DNA of 6,629 nt from Pseudolabrys sp. (GCA_019246455.1 JAFAQJ010000345.1:1-6629); one strand, 5' to 3'. Numbered from the stretch's first letter, positions 1-5,125 are shown. Notes: generated by a model not told the origin, from the letters alone. Program-made: numbers and translations.

Positions 1-387
1 ACGACGGCGCGCTGGCCGGGTAACGTACGTGAACTGGAGAACACGCTGCATCGCGCCGTGTTGCTCTCGACCGGCCCCGAGATCGGCATCGACAACATCC
101 TCGCGCCCGACGGCGCGCGGCTCGACCAACGTCCGACCGGCCCAGCCGGTCATGCCGCGATGGCGGCCGAGCAAGTCACGCGCAACCTCGTCGGCCGCAC
201 CGTCGCCGAAGTTGAGCGCGATCTGATCCTCGAGACGCTCAAGCACTGCCTCGGCAACCGCACCCACGCTGCAAACATCCTCGGCATCTCGATCCGCACG
301 TTACGCAACAAGCTCAACGAATATGCGGCCGACGGCGCACCGATCCCGCCGGCCGGCGGCGGCGAACCCTTGCGTGGCGCGGCCTAG
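1..387 (+). CDS. flbD: FlbD-like sigma-54-dependent transcriptional activator, C-terminal part (5' end outside the window)
   Basis: The frame is open from base 1 to the TAG at 385-387, giving 128 visible residues. They begin inside the end of an AAA+ sigma-54 interaction domain: WPGNVRELEN at visible residues 5-14 is the family's conserved C-terminal signature. A proline/alanine-rich linker follows, then a Fis-type helix-turn-helix at about residues 69-108 (TVAEVERDLILETL, then NRTHAANILGISIRTLRNKL). Proteins of this type drive RNA polymerase with sigma-54 from distal enhancers. In alphaproteobacteria FlbD is the one that switches on late flagellar genes and often lacks a canonical phosphorylated receiver. 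The receiver-like N-terminus is not visible here, so the FlbD name rests on the C-terminal sequence plus flhA nearby on the same strand. Another NtrC-family activator is the alternative. The family is near certain and the exact name is likely. Confidence 0.85.
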   Translation, partial: TTARWPGNVRELENTLHRAVLLSTGPEIGIDNILAPDGARLDQRPTGPAGHAAMAAEQVTRNLVGRTVAEVERDLILETLKHCLGNRTHAANILGISIRTLRNKLNEYAADGAPIPPAGGGEPLRGAA

Positions 388-396
388 AAATCAAAC

Positions 397-741
397 CTGA
401 CGACAATCTACAAAATCTGTCCCGTCGGGCTGTGGCGTGAAGCCGAGCGCGGTGGTGTATTTTTGGGCGCACCGGTCGATCTGGCCGATGGTTTCATTCA
501 CTTCTCGACTGCGTCGCAGCTTGTCGAAACCGCGGCCAAGCATTTTGCCGGGCAGACAGACCTCCTCCTGATCGCGGTCGACGCCGGACAACTCGGACCG
601 GCGCTCACATGGGAGCCCTCGCGCGGCGGTGACCTATTCCCACATCTTTACGGCCCGCTCGATTTGTCGGCGGTATTGCGCGTCGAGCCGCTGGCGCTCG
701 GCCTCGACGGTCGCCATAATTTTCCCCATCTGAAGCCCTGA
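397..741 (+). CDS. DUF952 family protein, probable CTG start
   Basis: This is a 114-residue cytoplasmic protein with the hallmarks of DUF952: TIYKICP and LWREAE at the N-terminus, DGFIHFSTASQ near residues 31-41, HFAGQTDLLLIAVDA in the middle, then WEPSRGGDLFPHLYGPL. The function of the family is not established; I recall a proposal that it has an ADP-ribosyltransferase-like fold, which I cannot verify here. The start is unusual. The conserved N-terminal strand lies upstream of the first conventional start, TTG at 463. The only plausible initiator between the flbD stop (385-387) and that strand is CTG at 397, which would give MTTIYKIC. No ATG, GTG or TTG exists in that interval and no clear Shine-Dalgarno is seen. 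The gap after flbD is only 9 bases, so the gene may be cotranscribed with it and rely on translational coupling. Confidence 0.85.
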   Translation: MTTIYKICPVGLWREAERGGVFLGAPVDLADGFIHFSTASQLVETAAKHFAGQTDLLLIAVDAGQLGPALTWEPSRGGDLFPHLYGPLDLSAVLRVEPLALGLDGRHNFPHLKP

Positions 742-748
742 GGGCCGC

Positions 749-773
749 GGAACTCTGGTGCCGTGCTGCCGTT
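749..773 (+). promoter_or_regulatory. Candidate EcfG-type (general stress) promoter before the lipid kinase gene
   Basis: GGAAC at 749-753 is followed 16 bases later by CGTT at 770-773. This matches the GGAAC-N16/17-CGTT consensus known for EcfG (sigma-EcfG/PhyR) general stress promoters in alphaproteobacteria. The -10 half lies within a perfect 10-base palindrome, CCGTTAACGG (769-778). The kinase ATG at 782 begins only 8 bases after CGTT, so a transcript starting at the usual distance would be nearly or fully leaderless. This is inferred from sequence match alone. Confidence 0.45.
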
Positions 774-781
774 AACGGGCC

Positions 782-1696
782 ATGCGGGCTGTTCTTTTTC
801 ACAATCCCACGGCAGGTCCCGAAGAGCTCGATAAGAAGGGCCTTCTGGCGGCGTTCAAGCTGGCCGGGATCGAGGCGGACTACGTCTCGACCAAGGACGA
901 CGACGTTAAGGCAGCATTGAAAAAATCCGCCGACCTATTTGCGATCGCCGGCGGCGACGGCACGGTTCGGAAAATTTTGTCCAGCATGCCGGACCGCTCT
1001 ATCCCAGCGGGGATATTGCCGCTCGGCACCGCCAACAACGTCGCGCGTTCGCTGGGGATTGCAGGCACGATCCATGAACTGGTCGAAGGTTGGGACATCA
1101 CCAAGACCCAGACCGTCGATATCGGTTTCGTCAAAGGACTCAAAGACGAGGAATATTTCGTCGAGGCCTTTGGCATCGGAGTCATCCCCCACCTCCTGAA
1201 AATAGCGGAGAAGAAAATCAGGGCTGAGGGCGCGGACAATCTGCGCAAGGGCCGCGAAACGTTCCGTAAAGTGCTCAAGGATGCACCCACCCTCGACCTT
1301 GACATCATGATCGACGGCGAGCCAGTGGACGGCGAATTGCTCGGCGTCGAAATCCTCAATACGCCCTACAGCAGCGCCGGACTCCCGCTCGCGCCAAAGG
1401 CCGATCCTGGCGACGGCCTGCTCGACGTGGTGTTCTTCGAGGCCGAGTTGCGTGACGCGCTGATTGATTGGCTGGAAACGCCCCACAAAGAGCCGCCGCC
1501 GGTCCGCGCGAAGCAGGGCAGCAAGATCGCCTTGACCTGGCAGGACGCTCCGCACCGCTTCGACGACAAGTTCTACGAAGCCAAGGACAAGGAACAGGCT
1601 GCCGAAGTGTCGGTCGCTCACGAACGGGCGCTGGTCCTGATCCACGCTCCGAAAGTGCAGCCCAAGACCAAACAGCCCGAGGAGGCGCGCGCATGA
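782..1696 (+). CDS. Diacylglycerol kinase family lipid kinase (DAGK catalytic domain)
   Basis: This 304-residue cytoplasmic or membrane-associated enzyme is expected to phosphorylate a lipid alcohol such as diacylglycerol or a sphingoid base with ATP. The N-terminal strand AVLFHNPTAG (residues 3-12) starts the fold and supports the ATG at 782. The nucleotide-binding loop is GGDGT at 57-61, followed by PLGTANNVARSLGI at 80-93. The C-terminal beta-sandwich carries the ADPGDGLLDVVFF signature at 207-219. Length is typical of bacterial YegS/DgkB-like kinases (about 300). One oddity: the D-G-E triad usually seen near the end of the C-terminal domain is not evident. The nearest equivalent is FDDKFYE at 260-266, so activity or substrate may differ from well-studied members. 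The stop overlaps the start of the phosphatase gene by four bases (ATGA), implying a two-gene operon. No good ribosome-binding site precedes this ATG. The lipid substrate cannot be told from the sequence. Confidence 0.9.
   Translation: MRAVLFHNPTAGPEELDKKGLLAAFKLAGIEADYVSTKDDDVKAALKKSADLFAIAGGDGTVRKILSSMPDRSIPAGILPLGTANNVARSLGIAGTIHELVEGWDITKTQTVDIGFVKGLKDEEYFVEAFGIGVIPHLLKIAEKKIRAEGADNLRKGRETFRKVLKDAPTLDLDIMIDGEPVDGELLGVEILNTPYSSAGLPLAPKADPGDGLLDVVFFEAELRDALIDWLETPHKEPPPVRAKQGSKIALTWQDAPHRFDDKFYEAKDKEQAAEVSVAHERALVLIHAPKVQPKTKQPEEARA
1679..1685 (+). promoter_or_regulatory. Strong Shine-Dalgarno for the inositol-monophosphatase-like gene
   Basis: GAGGAGG lies 7 bases before the ATG at 1693, inside the last codons of the kinase gene. 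It fixes the phosphatase start at 1693 over the in-frame upstream ATG at 1468, which lies inside the kinase coding region. Confidence 0.75.
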
Positions 1697-2556
1697 GTCA
1701 GGCCGAGGTGCAACAAGGGGCCGGTGGCGTCGATCTAGACGATATCGAAACCCTAGCCGTCGAGCTCGCCAACCTGGCCGGCGCCGAAATCAAGGCTGCG
1801 CTGGGCGGCATTCTTAAGGTTCGCTACAAGACCGGCGCGGCGGAAAAGGAAGCCGCCAAGGCGCTATTTCGCGATCCGGTGTCGGAGGTCGACCACAAGG
1901 TCGAGGAGTTGATTCGCGCGCGGCTCGCCAAGCAGTTTCCCGATCACGACATCATCGGGGAGGAGGTCGAACACCGGCCCAGCTTCGGCAGCGATTTCGT
2001 CTGGGCGGTCGATCCGATCGACGGTACAACCAATTTCGTCAACGGCTTCCCCTTGTTTGCCGCCTCGATTGGCGTGCTTTATCGGGGTCGCCCGGTGGTC
2101 GGCGCGGTCTGGTGCTCGGCAAGCCATGCGCTGCGGGCCGGCATCTATCACGCCACAGTCGGCGGCAAGCTGCGTTTTGAAGGCAGCGACGTGACACCGA
2201 AGGTCAATCCGGCCATACGGCGGCGTCTGGCCGGCGTGCCGGTCGCTGCGCAGGAAGATGCCGGCTGGGAAACCCGCAAAACCGGATCGGCCGCGATCGA
2301 GTGCGCGCTGGTCGCCGCCGGACTGCTCGAAGTGGCACGCTTTGCCTCACCAAATATTTGGGATATCGCCGGTGGTCTCGCGCTGATCATGGCCTCTGGC
2401 GGCATCGTTCACGCCAGGGCGCAAACGAACTGGCAGCCGATGGAGAGTTTCGACGCTCCGCCCCGCTCAGACGGCAAACCCGATCTGCGTTATTGGCGCC
2501 ATCCCGTTATCGTTGGGCGGCCGGAAGCGGTCGAACAGATGACGGCCGCGGCCTAA
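1693..2556 (+). CDS. Inositol monophosphatase family protein (IMPase/SuhB/CysQ superfamily)
   Basis: This 287-residue protein belongs to the Mg2+- and Li+-sensitive sugar-phosphate phosphatase superfamily. All metal-site motifs are present: DPVSEVD at 61-67, IGEE at 88-91, the main motif WAVDPIDGTTNF at 104-115, and WDIAGG at 223-228. By analogy with human IMPA1, the likely metal ligands are E90, D107, D110 and D224, so the enzyme looks catalytically intact. RKTGSAAIECALVAAG (195-210) matches the substrate-side region of the family. Members hydrolyse inositol 1-phosphate, other polyol phosphates, fructose-1,6-bisphosphate or PAP, and the sequence does not decide between them. The start overlaps the kinase stop by four bases and has a strong Shine-Dalgarno. 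Coupling to a lipid kinase hints at a shared role in phospholipid or inositol-phosphate metabolism, but that is inference. Confidence 0.93.
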   Translation: MSQAEVQQGAGGVDLDDIETLAVELANLAGAEIKAALGGILKVRYKTGAAEKEAAKALFRDPVSEVDHKVEELIRARLAKQFPDHDIIGEEVEHRPSFGSDFVWAVDPIDGTTNFVNGFPLFAASIGVLYRGRPVVGAVWCSASHALRAGIYHATVGGKLRFEGSDVTPKVNPAIRRRLAGVPVAAQEDAGWETRKTGSAAIECALVAAGLLEVARFASPNIWDIAGGLALIMASGGIVHARAQTNWQPMESFDAPPRSDGKPDLRYWRHPVIVGRPEAVEQMTAAA

Positions 2557-2622
2557 CCCCTCGCTGGCCGCGCGCATCCGCATAAATTAGACTGCGTCGC
2601 GAGCGGCAATCCGGGGGCGGTC

Positions 2623-3066
2623 GTGCATCTTCATCTCATTCATCTGCTCTACACGGCGCAGGGGCGCATCAATCGCGCCAAATACTGGATCGCGGTCGCG
2701 GTTTTCTTTGTAGCGGCGGTGCTGCTGACAGCGATTGCTGCCTTGCCATTCGTGTCTTTCGAAGCATTCATCGTGCTGGCGCTCGCCGTTGCGCTCGCGG
2801 GCGTCCCGGCGAGCTTCATGGTCGGCATCAAGCGGCTGCACGATCGTAACAAGAGCGGTTGGTGGATACTGTTGTTCTACGGTGTTCCCGTGATGCTCGA
2901 TAATATCGACCGTCATGTGATGGAGAGCTTAGTCTTCACGGTGCCGAGCTTCGCAATAACCATTTGGGCGCTGGTCGAGCTGGGTTTCCTGCGTGGCACC
3001 CCCGGACCAAACCGCTTTGGTCCCGATCCTTTGGCAAGTGCATCCGTGGGAGCCGTTTCTTCGTAA
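2623..3066 (+). CDS. DUF805 family inner-membrane protein
   Basis: This 147-residue membrane protein has the DUF805 signatures: GRINRAKYW at 14-22, KRLHDRNKSGWW at 70-81 and a C-terminal ELGFLRGTPGPNRFGPDPL at 119-137. Hydrophobic segments lie at about 22-42, 46-66, 80-92 (short) and 103-121, consistent with a small multi-spanning inner-membrane protein. The family's function is unknown. The GTG start at 2623 is chosen because it is close upstream of the conserved N-terminal motif and is preceded by a G-rich stretch (about 2612-2620) that could act as a ribosome-binding site. The gene stands 66 bases after the phosphatase gene with no terminator between them. The end of the coding sequence doubles as a putative promoter for the sigma factor gene: the TAA stop (3064-3066) lies within its -10 element. 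Confidence 0.9.
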   Translation: MHLHLIHLLYTAQGRINRAKYWIAVAVFFVAAVLLTAIAALPFVSFEAFIVLALAVALAGVPASFMVGIKRLHDRNKSGWWILLFYGVPVMLDNIDRHVMESLVFTVPSFAITIWALVELGFLRGTPGPNRFGPDPLASASVGAVSS

Positions 3067-3067
3067 C
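3039..3067 (+). promoter_or_regulatory. Putative autoregulated ECF promoter for the sigma/anti-sigma operon
   Basis: TGCATCC (3039-3045), a 16-base spacer, then CGTAAC (3062-3067). The same two half-sites with the same spacing occur before the fasciclin gene at 4366-4394, and identity extends one base further at each outer or inner edge (TGCATCCG and CGTAACT). The sigma gene ATG at 3118 lies 50 bases after the -10 element. I infer recognition by the ECF sigma factor encoded just downstream. The half-sites resemble, as I recall, the C-C-A-T-C-C type -35 reported for mycobacterial SigK. The element is embedded in the 3' end of the DUF805 coding sequence. Confidence 0.65.
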
Positions 3068-3075
3068 TTGTTGGG

Positions 3076-3096
3076 GCTTCGCGACGCACGCGGAGC
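3076..3096 (+). other. Hairpin in the predicted 5' leader of the sigma factor mRNA
   Basis: GCTTCGCG (3076-3083) can pair with CGCGGAGC (3089-3096) in an 8-bp stem with one G-T pair and a 5-base loop. It falls just after the predicted transcription start, is followed by no T-run, and so is not a terminator. It may be chance in GC-rich DNA. Confidence 0.35.
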
Positions 3097-3117
3097 AAGG
3101 GCTGAAATCGTCACTGC

Positions 3118-3669
3118 ATGGAAAGCGATGCCCGTCAGCTACTGGTTTCAGCGCTCGTCCGTACCGCGGCCGGCGAACGCACCGGCCTGCAAACCACGTA
3201 CCGTCTGACCTCGGCGAAGCTGTTTGGCGTTTGCCTTCGTATCTTAGGCGAGAGGGCCGAGGCCGAGGACGTGCTGCAGGAGGTTTATTTGACGGTCTGG
3301 CGCAAGGCGGCCGACTTCGATCCGGCACGGGCAAGCCCGATGACCTGGCTCATCACCATCGCCCGCAACCGCGCGATCGACCGCGTGCGATCTAAAGCCC
3401 AGCGCAAGCTCGACCCGATCGAAGCCGCCACCGAGGTGGCCGACGCGACCCCCTCCGCCCAAGCGAGCCTCGAAGACGCCCAATCGAGCGCGAAGCTTCA
3501 CGGTTGCCTCGGCGGCCTTGCCGAACGCGAGCAAACCGCGCTGCGGGGCGCCTATTTCGACGGGGCAACCTATGAGGAAATGGCCGAGCGCATGACCATG
3601 CCGCTCGGCACCATGAAAAGCCTGATCCGCCGCGCGTTGATGAAACTCAAAACCTGTCTCGAACAATGA
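3118..3669 (+). CDS. ECF (group IV) sigma-70 family factor, SigK-like
   Basis: This 183-residue protein directs RNA polymerase to a small target set. Sigma region 2 spans about residues 25-92, with AEDVLQEVYLTVW at 49-61 and TWLITIARNRAIDRVR at 76-91. A short acidic linker follows, then region 4 at about 130-180, with a helix-turn-helix around YEEMAERMTMPLGTMKSLIRR. No extra C-terminal domain is present, as expected for an ECF factor. The ATG at 3118 is the only reasonable start: an in-frame TGA lies at 3103-3105 and the conserved region starts soon after. The Shine-Dalgarno is weak and distant (AGGG near 3098-3101). The stop overlaps the anti-sigma start by four bases, giving coupled synthesis of sigma and its inhibitor. 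Cysteines are at 39, 130 and 180. The SigK-like label rests on the RskA partner and the fasciclin neighbour; finer ECF grouping is not possible by eye. Confidence 0.92.
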   Translation: MESDARQLLVSALVRTAAGERTGLQTTYRLTSAKLFGVCLRILGERAEAEDVLQEVYLTVWRKAADFDPARASPMTWLITIARNRAIDRVRSKAQRKLDPIEAATEVADATPSAQASLEDAQSSAKLHGCLGGLAEREQTALRGAYFDGATYEEMAERMTMPLGTMKSLIRRALMKLKTCLEQ

Positions 3670-4358
3670 GCGACACATTCGACCATAGCCAATTGCCGCA
3701 GGACGACGCGCTCGCCGCAGAATTCGTGCTCGGACTGTTGTCGCAGGCCGACCGGCAGGCCGCCGAACGCCGCATCGCACGCGAACCCGCTTTCGCGGGA
3801 CTGGTGGCGCATTGGGAGGCTCAGCTTGTGCCTTTCGCCGACGACATTGCGCCGGTGCAGCCGCCGCATGACGTATGGTTGCGCATCAGCACCGCGCTGC
3901 GGCCGGAGAAGGTACAAGCCAGCCGCTGGGCGAGCCTCGCCTTCTGGCGCGGCTTCGCCATCGGCGCAAGCGGGCTGGCGCTCGCCAGCCTCGTCGCGCT
4001 GTTCGTGGTGCCCAATGCCCCGTCGCAAAAGCCGCTGGTGGCGACCATCACCGGCGGCAATACCACGCTGGTCGCGACCATCGACCCGCGCACCAACAAT
4101 ATCGTGGTGGTTCCGGCGGCGTTGAATATTCCGGCCGACAAGGTGCCCGAGTTGTGGTTGATCCCGGCTGATGGCAAGCCGCGTTCGCTCGGTATCCTGC
4201 GGCGCGATCAGGCCGTGACTTTAGTGTTGCCGCCAGGCCTCGCCACCCAGGCCACGGCCGCCGCTGTCCTCGCCGTGTCGGTCGAGCCGCCAGGTGGCTC
4301 GCCGACCGGGTTGCCCACCGGCCCCGTCATCGGTCAGGGCAAGCTCACAAATCTTTAG
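3666..4358 (+). CDS. RskA-type membrane anti-sigma factor
   Basis: This 230-residue single-pass membrane protein should sequester the ECF sigma factor. The cytoplasmic N-terminus has DDALAAEFVLGLL at 13-25 and HDVWLRI at 68-74, typical of anti-sigma-K (RskA) proteins. It lacks the HxxxCxxC zinc motif, and the whole protein has no cysteine. One transmembrane helix runs from about 95 to 117 (FAIGASGLALASLVALFVV). The periplasmic part carries the conserved RskA C-terminal domain, with PELWLIPADGKPRSLG at 161-176 and AVSVEPPGGSPTGLPTGPVIGQGKL near the end. In this family release of the sigma factor usually involves regulated proteolysis of the membrane protein; no protease gene is in the window. 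The ATGA overlap with the sigma gene fixes the start at 3666. The fasciclin promoter begins 8 bases after its stop. Confidence 0.93.
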   Translation: MSDTFDHSQLPQDDALAAEFVLGLLSQADRQAAERRIAREPAFAGLVAHWEAQLVPFADDIAPVQPPHDVWLRISTALRPEKVQASRWASLAFWRGFAIGASGLALASLVALFVVPNAPSQKPLVATITGGNTTLVATIDPRTNNIVVVPAALNIPADKVPELWLIPADGKPRSLGILRRDQAVTLVLPPGLATQATAAAVLAVSVEPPGGSPTGLPTGPVIGQGKLTNL

Positions 4359-4365
4359 ACCGGAC

Positions 4366-4394
4366 TGCATCCGCCCACCGAGTGGCTCCGTAAC
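4366..4394 (+). promoter_or_regulatory. Putative ECF promoter for the fasciclin gene
   Basis: TGCATCC (4366-4372), a 16-base spacer, then CGTAAC (4389-4394), matching the element before the sigma gene in both half-sites and in spacing while the spacers themselves differ. The fasciclin ATG at 4447 is 52 bases past the -10 element, close to the 50 seen at the sigma gene. The conservation of half-sites but not spacer is what is expected of a real promoter pair rather than a copied segment. Confidence 0.68.
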
Positions 4395-4426
4395 TCTGAA
4401 CGTCTCCAGAGAGGGACGTCACAGAG
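4394..4426 (+). repeat. Interrupted inverted repeat in the fasciclin 5' leader
   Basis: CTCTG-A-ACGTC (4394-4404) pairs with GACGT-CA-CAGAG (4415-4426): ten base pairs with a small internal loop and a 10-base apical region, which itself contains a possible GAGA pairing partner for TCTC at 4403-4406. It starts at the last base of the putative -10 element, so it would form at the very 5' end of the mRNA or serve as a protein-binding operator. It is not followed by a T-run. The Shine-Dalgarno GGGAG (4434-4438) lies outside it. Confidence 0.45.
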
Positions 4427-4446
4427 ATCAAACGGGAGTTACCACC

Positions 4447-5022
4447 ATGTCTTCCATCCGCACTATCGCCCTCGCGGGCGCCGCCGTTCTAGCCCTCGCT
4501 GCGGGCACGGCCTCGATCACGACTTCGTTCGCTCAGGAAAAGACCGTCACCGTCGGCGGCGCGCCAATGTATCCCTCGAAGAACATCGTGCAGAACGCGG
4601 TGAATTCGAAGGATCACACCACGCTCGTCGCTGCGGTCAAAGCCGCCGGCCTCGTCGACACCCTGCAGTCGCCCGGCCCGTTCACCGTGTTCGCGCCGAC
4701 TAACGACGCGTTCGCCAAGCTGCCGGCCGGCACGGTTGACACGCTGCTCAAGCCCGAGAACAAGAAGACCCTCGCCAACGTCCTGACTTATCACGTCGTC
4801 GCCGGCCGCATGTCGGCCAAGGACCTGATGGAAAAGGTCAAGGCGAGCGGCGGCAAAGCCATGCTCAAGACCGTCGAAGGCGCCGATATCACCGTGTCGG
4901 AGAAGGACGGCAAGCTCTGGATCTGGGACGCCAAAGGCGGCTCCGCGCAGATCACGATCCAGAACGTCAATCAGTCGAACGGCGTCATCCACGTCATCGA
5001 TACCGTGCTGCTGCCGGGCTGA
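4447..5022 (+). CDS. Secreted fasciclin (FAS1) domain protein
   Basis: This 191-residue exported protein starts with a Sec signal peptide: an Arg at 5, a hydrophobic core at about 7-20 and a likely cleavage after A29 (SFA|QEK). One FAS1 domain fills the rest. The first conserved box is GPFTVFAPTNDAFAKL (77-92), the central YH motif is LTYHVVAGR (113-121), and the second box is SNGVIHVIDTVLLP (177-190). FAS1 domains act in adhesion or ligand binding at the cell surface. No lipobox cysteine is present, so the mature protein of about 162 residues is probably soluble in the periplasm or released. The ATG at 4447 has GGGAG 8 bases upstream and places the signal peptide at the N-terminus; an in-frame ATG at 4294 lies inside the anti-sigma gene and would bury it. 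Its own putative ECF promoter and a downstream terminator suggest a monocistronic target of the adjacent sigma factor. Confidence 0.95.
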   Translation: MSSIRTIALAGAAVLALAAGTASITTSFAQEKTVTVGGAPMYPSKNIVQNAVNSKDHTTLVAAVKAAGLVDTLQSPGPFTVFAPTNDAFAKLPAGTVDTLLKPENKKTLANVLTYHVVAGRMSAKDLMEKVKASGGKAMLKTVEGADITVSEKDGKLWIWDAKGGSAQITIQNVNQSNGVIHVIDTVLLPG

Positions 5023-5051
5023 TCGTCCTCACTGTCCGGTTAGCGAAGAGG

Positions 5052-5084
5052 GTCCTCTCCCGTCCCCGTGGGAGAGGACTTTTT
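5052..5084 (+). terminator. Rho-independent terminator after the fasciclin gene
   Basis: A perfect 10-bp stem (GTCCTCTCCC at 5052-5061 with GGGAGAGGAC at 5070-5079) with an 8-base loop is followed at once by TTTTT (5080-5084). It lies 29 bases after the fasciclin stop and separates that block from flhA. The opposite strand has no comparable T-run, so it acts on + strand transcripts. Confidence 0.92.
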
Positions 5085-5109
5085 CGTTGTGAGGCCAAGG
5101 TGTTACGCA

Positions 5110-5125
5110 TTAACCGACCGCTAAC
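5110..5125 (+). promoter_or_regulatory. Candidate CtrA-binding site upstream of flhA
   Basis: TTAA (5110-5113), seven bases, then CTAAC (5121-5125) match the CtrA full-site consensus TTAA-N7-TTAAC with one mismatch. The two halves read TTAACC and CTAACC as direct repeats 11 bases apart. CtrA is the alphaproteobacterial cell-cycle regulator and is known to activate early flagellar genes, including flhA (flbF), in Caulobacter. The flhA ATG is 53 bases downstream. No sigma-54 promoter with correct spacing was found in this 156-base gap. Confidence 0.45.

Noticed and set aside
935..1645. Long open frame on the - strand opposite the lipid kinase
   Set aside because: It is a shadow frame in GC-rich DNA: the + strand carries a complete conserved enzyme, while the antisense translation shows no recognisable domain.
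1468..1692. Longer phosphatase start at 1468 within the kinase gene
   Set aside because: The extra residues are an out-of-frame reading of the kinase and match no family; the ATG at 1693 has a strong Shine-Dalgarno and a four-base overlap typical of coupled genes.
2333..2345. TGGCACG...TTTGC, a sigma-54-like sequence inside the phosphatase gene
   Set aside because: The GG-to-GC spacing is again 8 instead of 10 and the site is internal to a gene with no start nearby downstream.
2573..2598. CGCATCC-N15-CGTC before the DUF805 gene, resembling the sigma promoter pair
   Set aside because: One mismatch in the -35 half, a different -10 (CGTCGC instead of CGTAAC) and a 15-base spacer make it much weaker than the two matched copies; not called.
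2824..2850. GGCATCA ... CGTAAC inside the DUF805 gene
   Set aside because: The -10 half matches, but the -35 half is imperfect and the spacing is 14 instead of 16; it lies within a conserved coding stretch.
4294..4446. Longer fasciclin start at 4294 inside the anti-sigma gene
   Set aside because: It would place the signal peptide 51 residues inside the protein and would skip the promoter and Shine-Dalgarno that fit the ATG at 4447.
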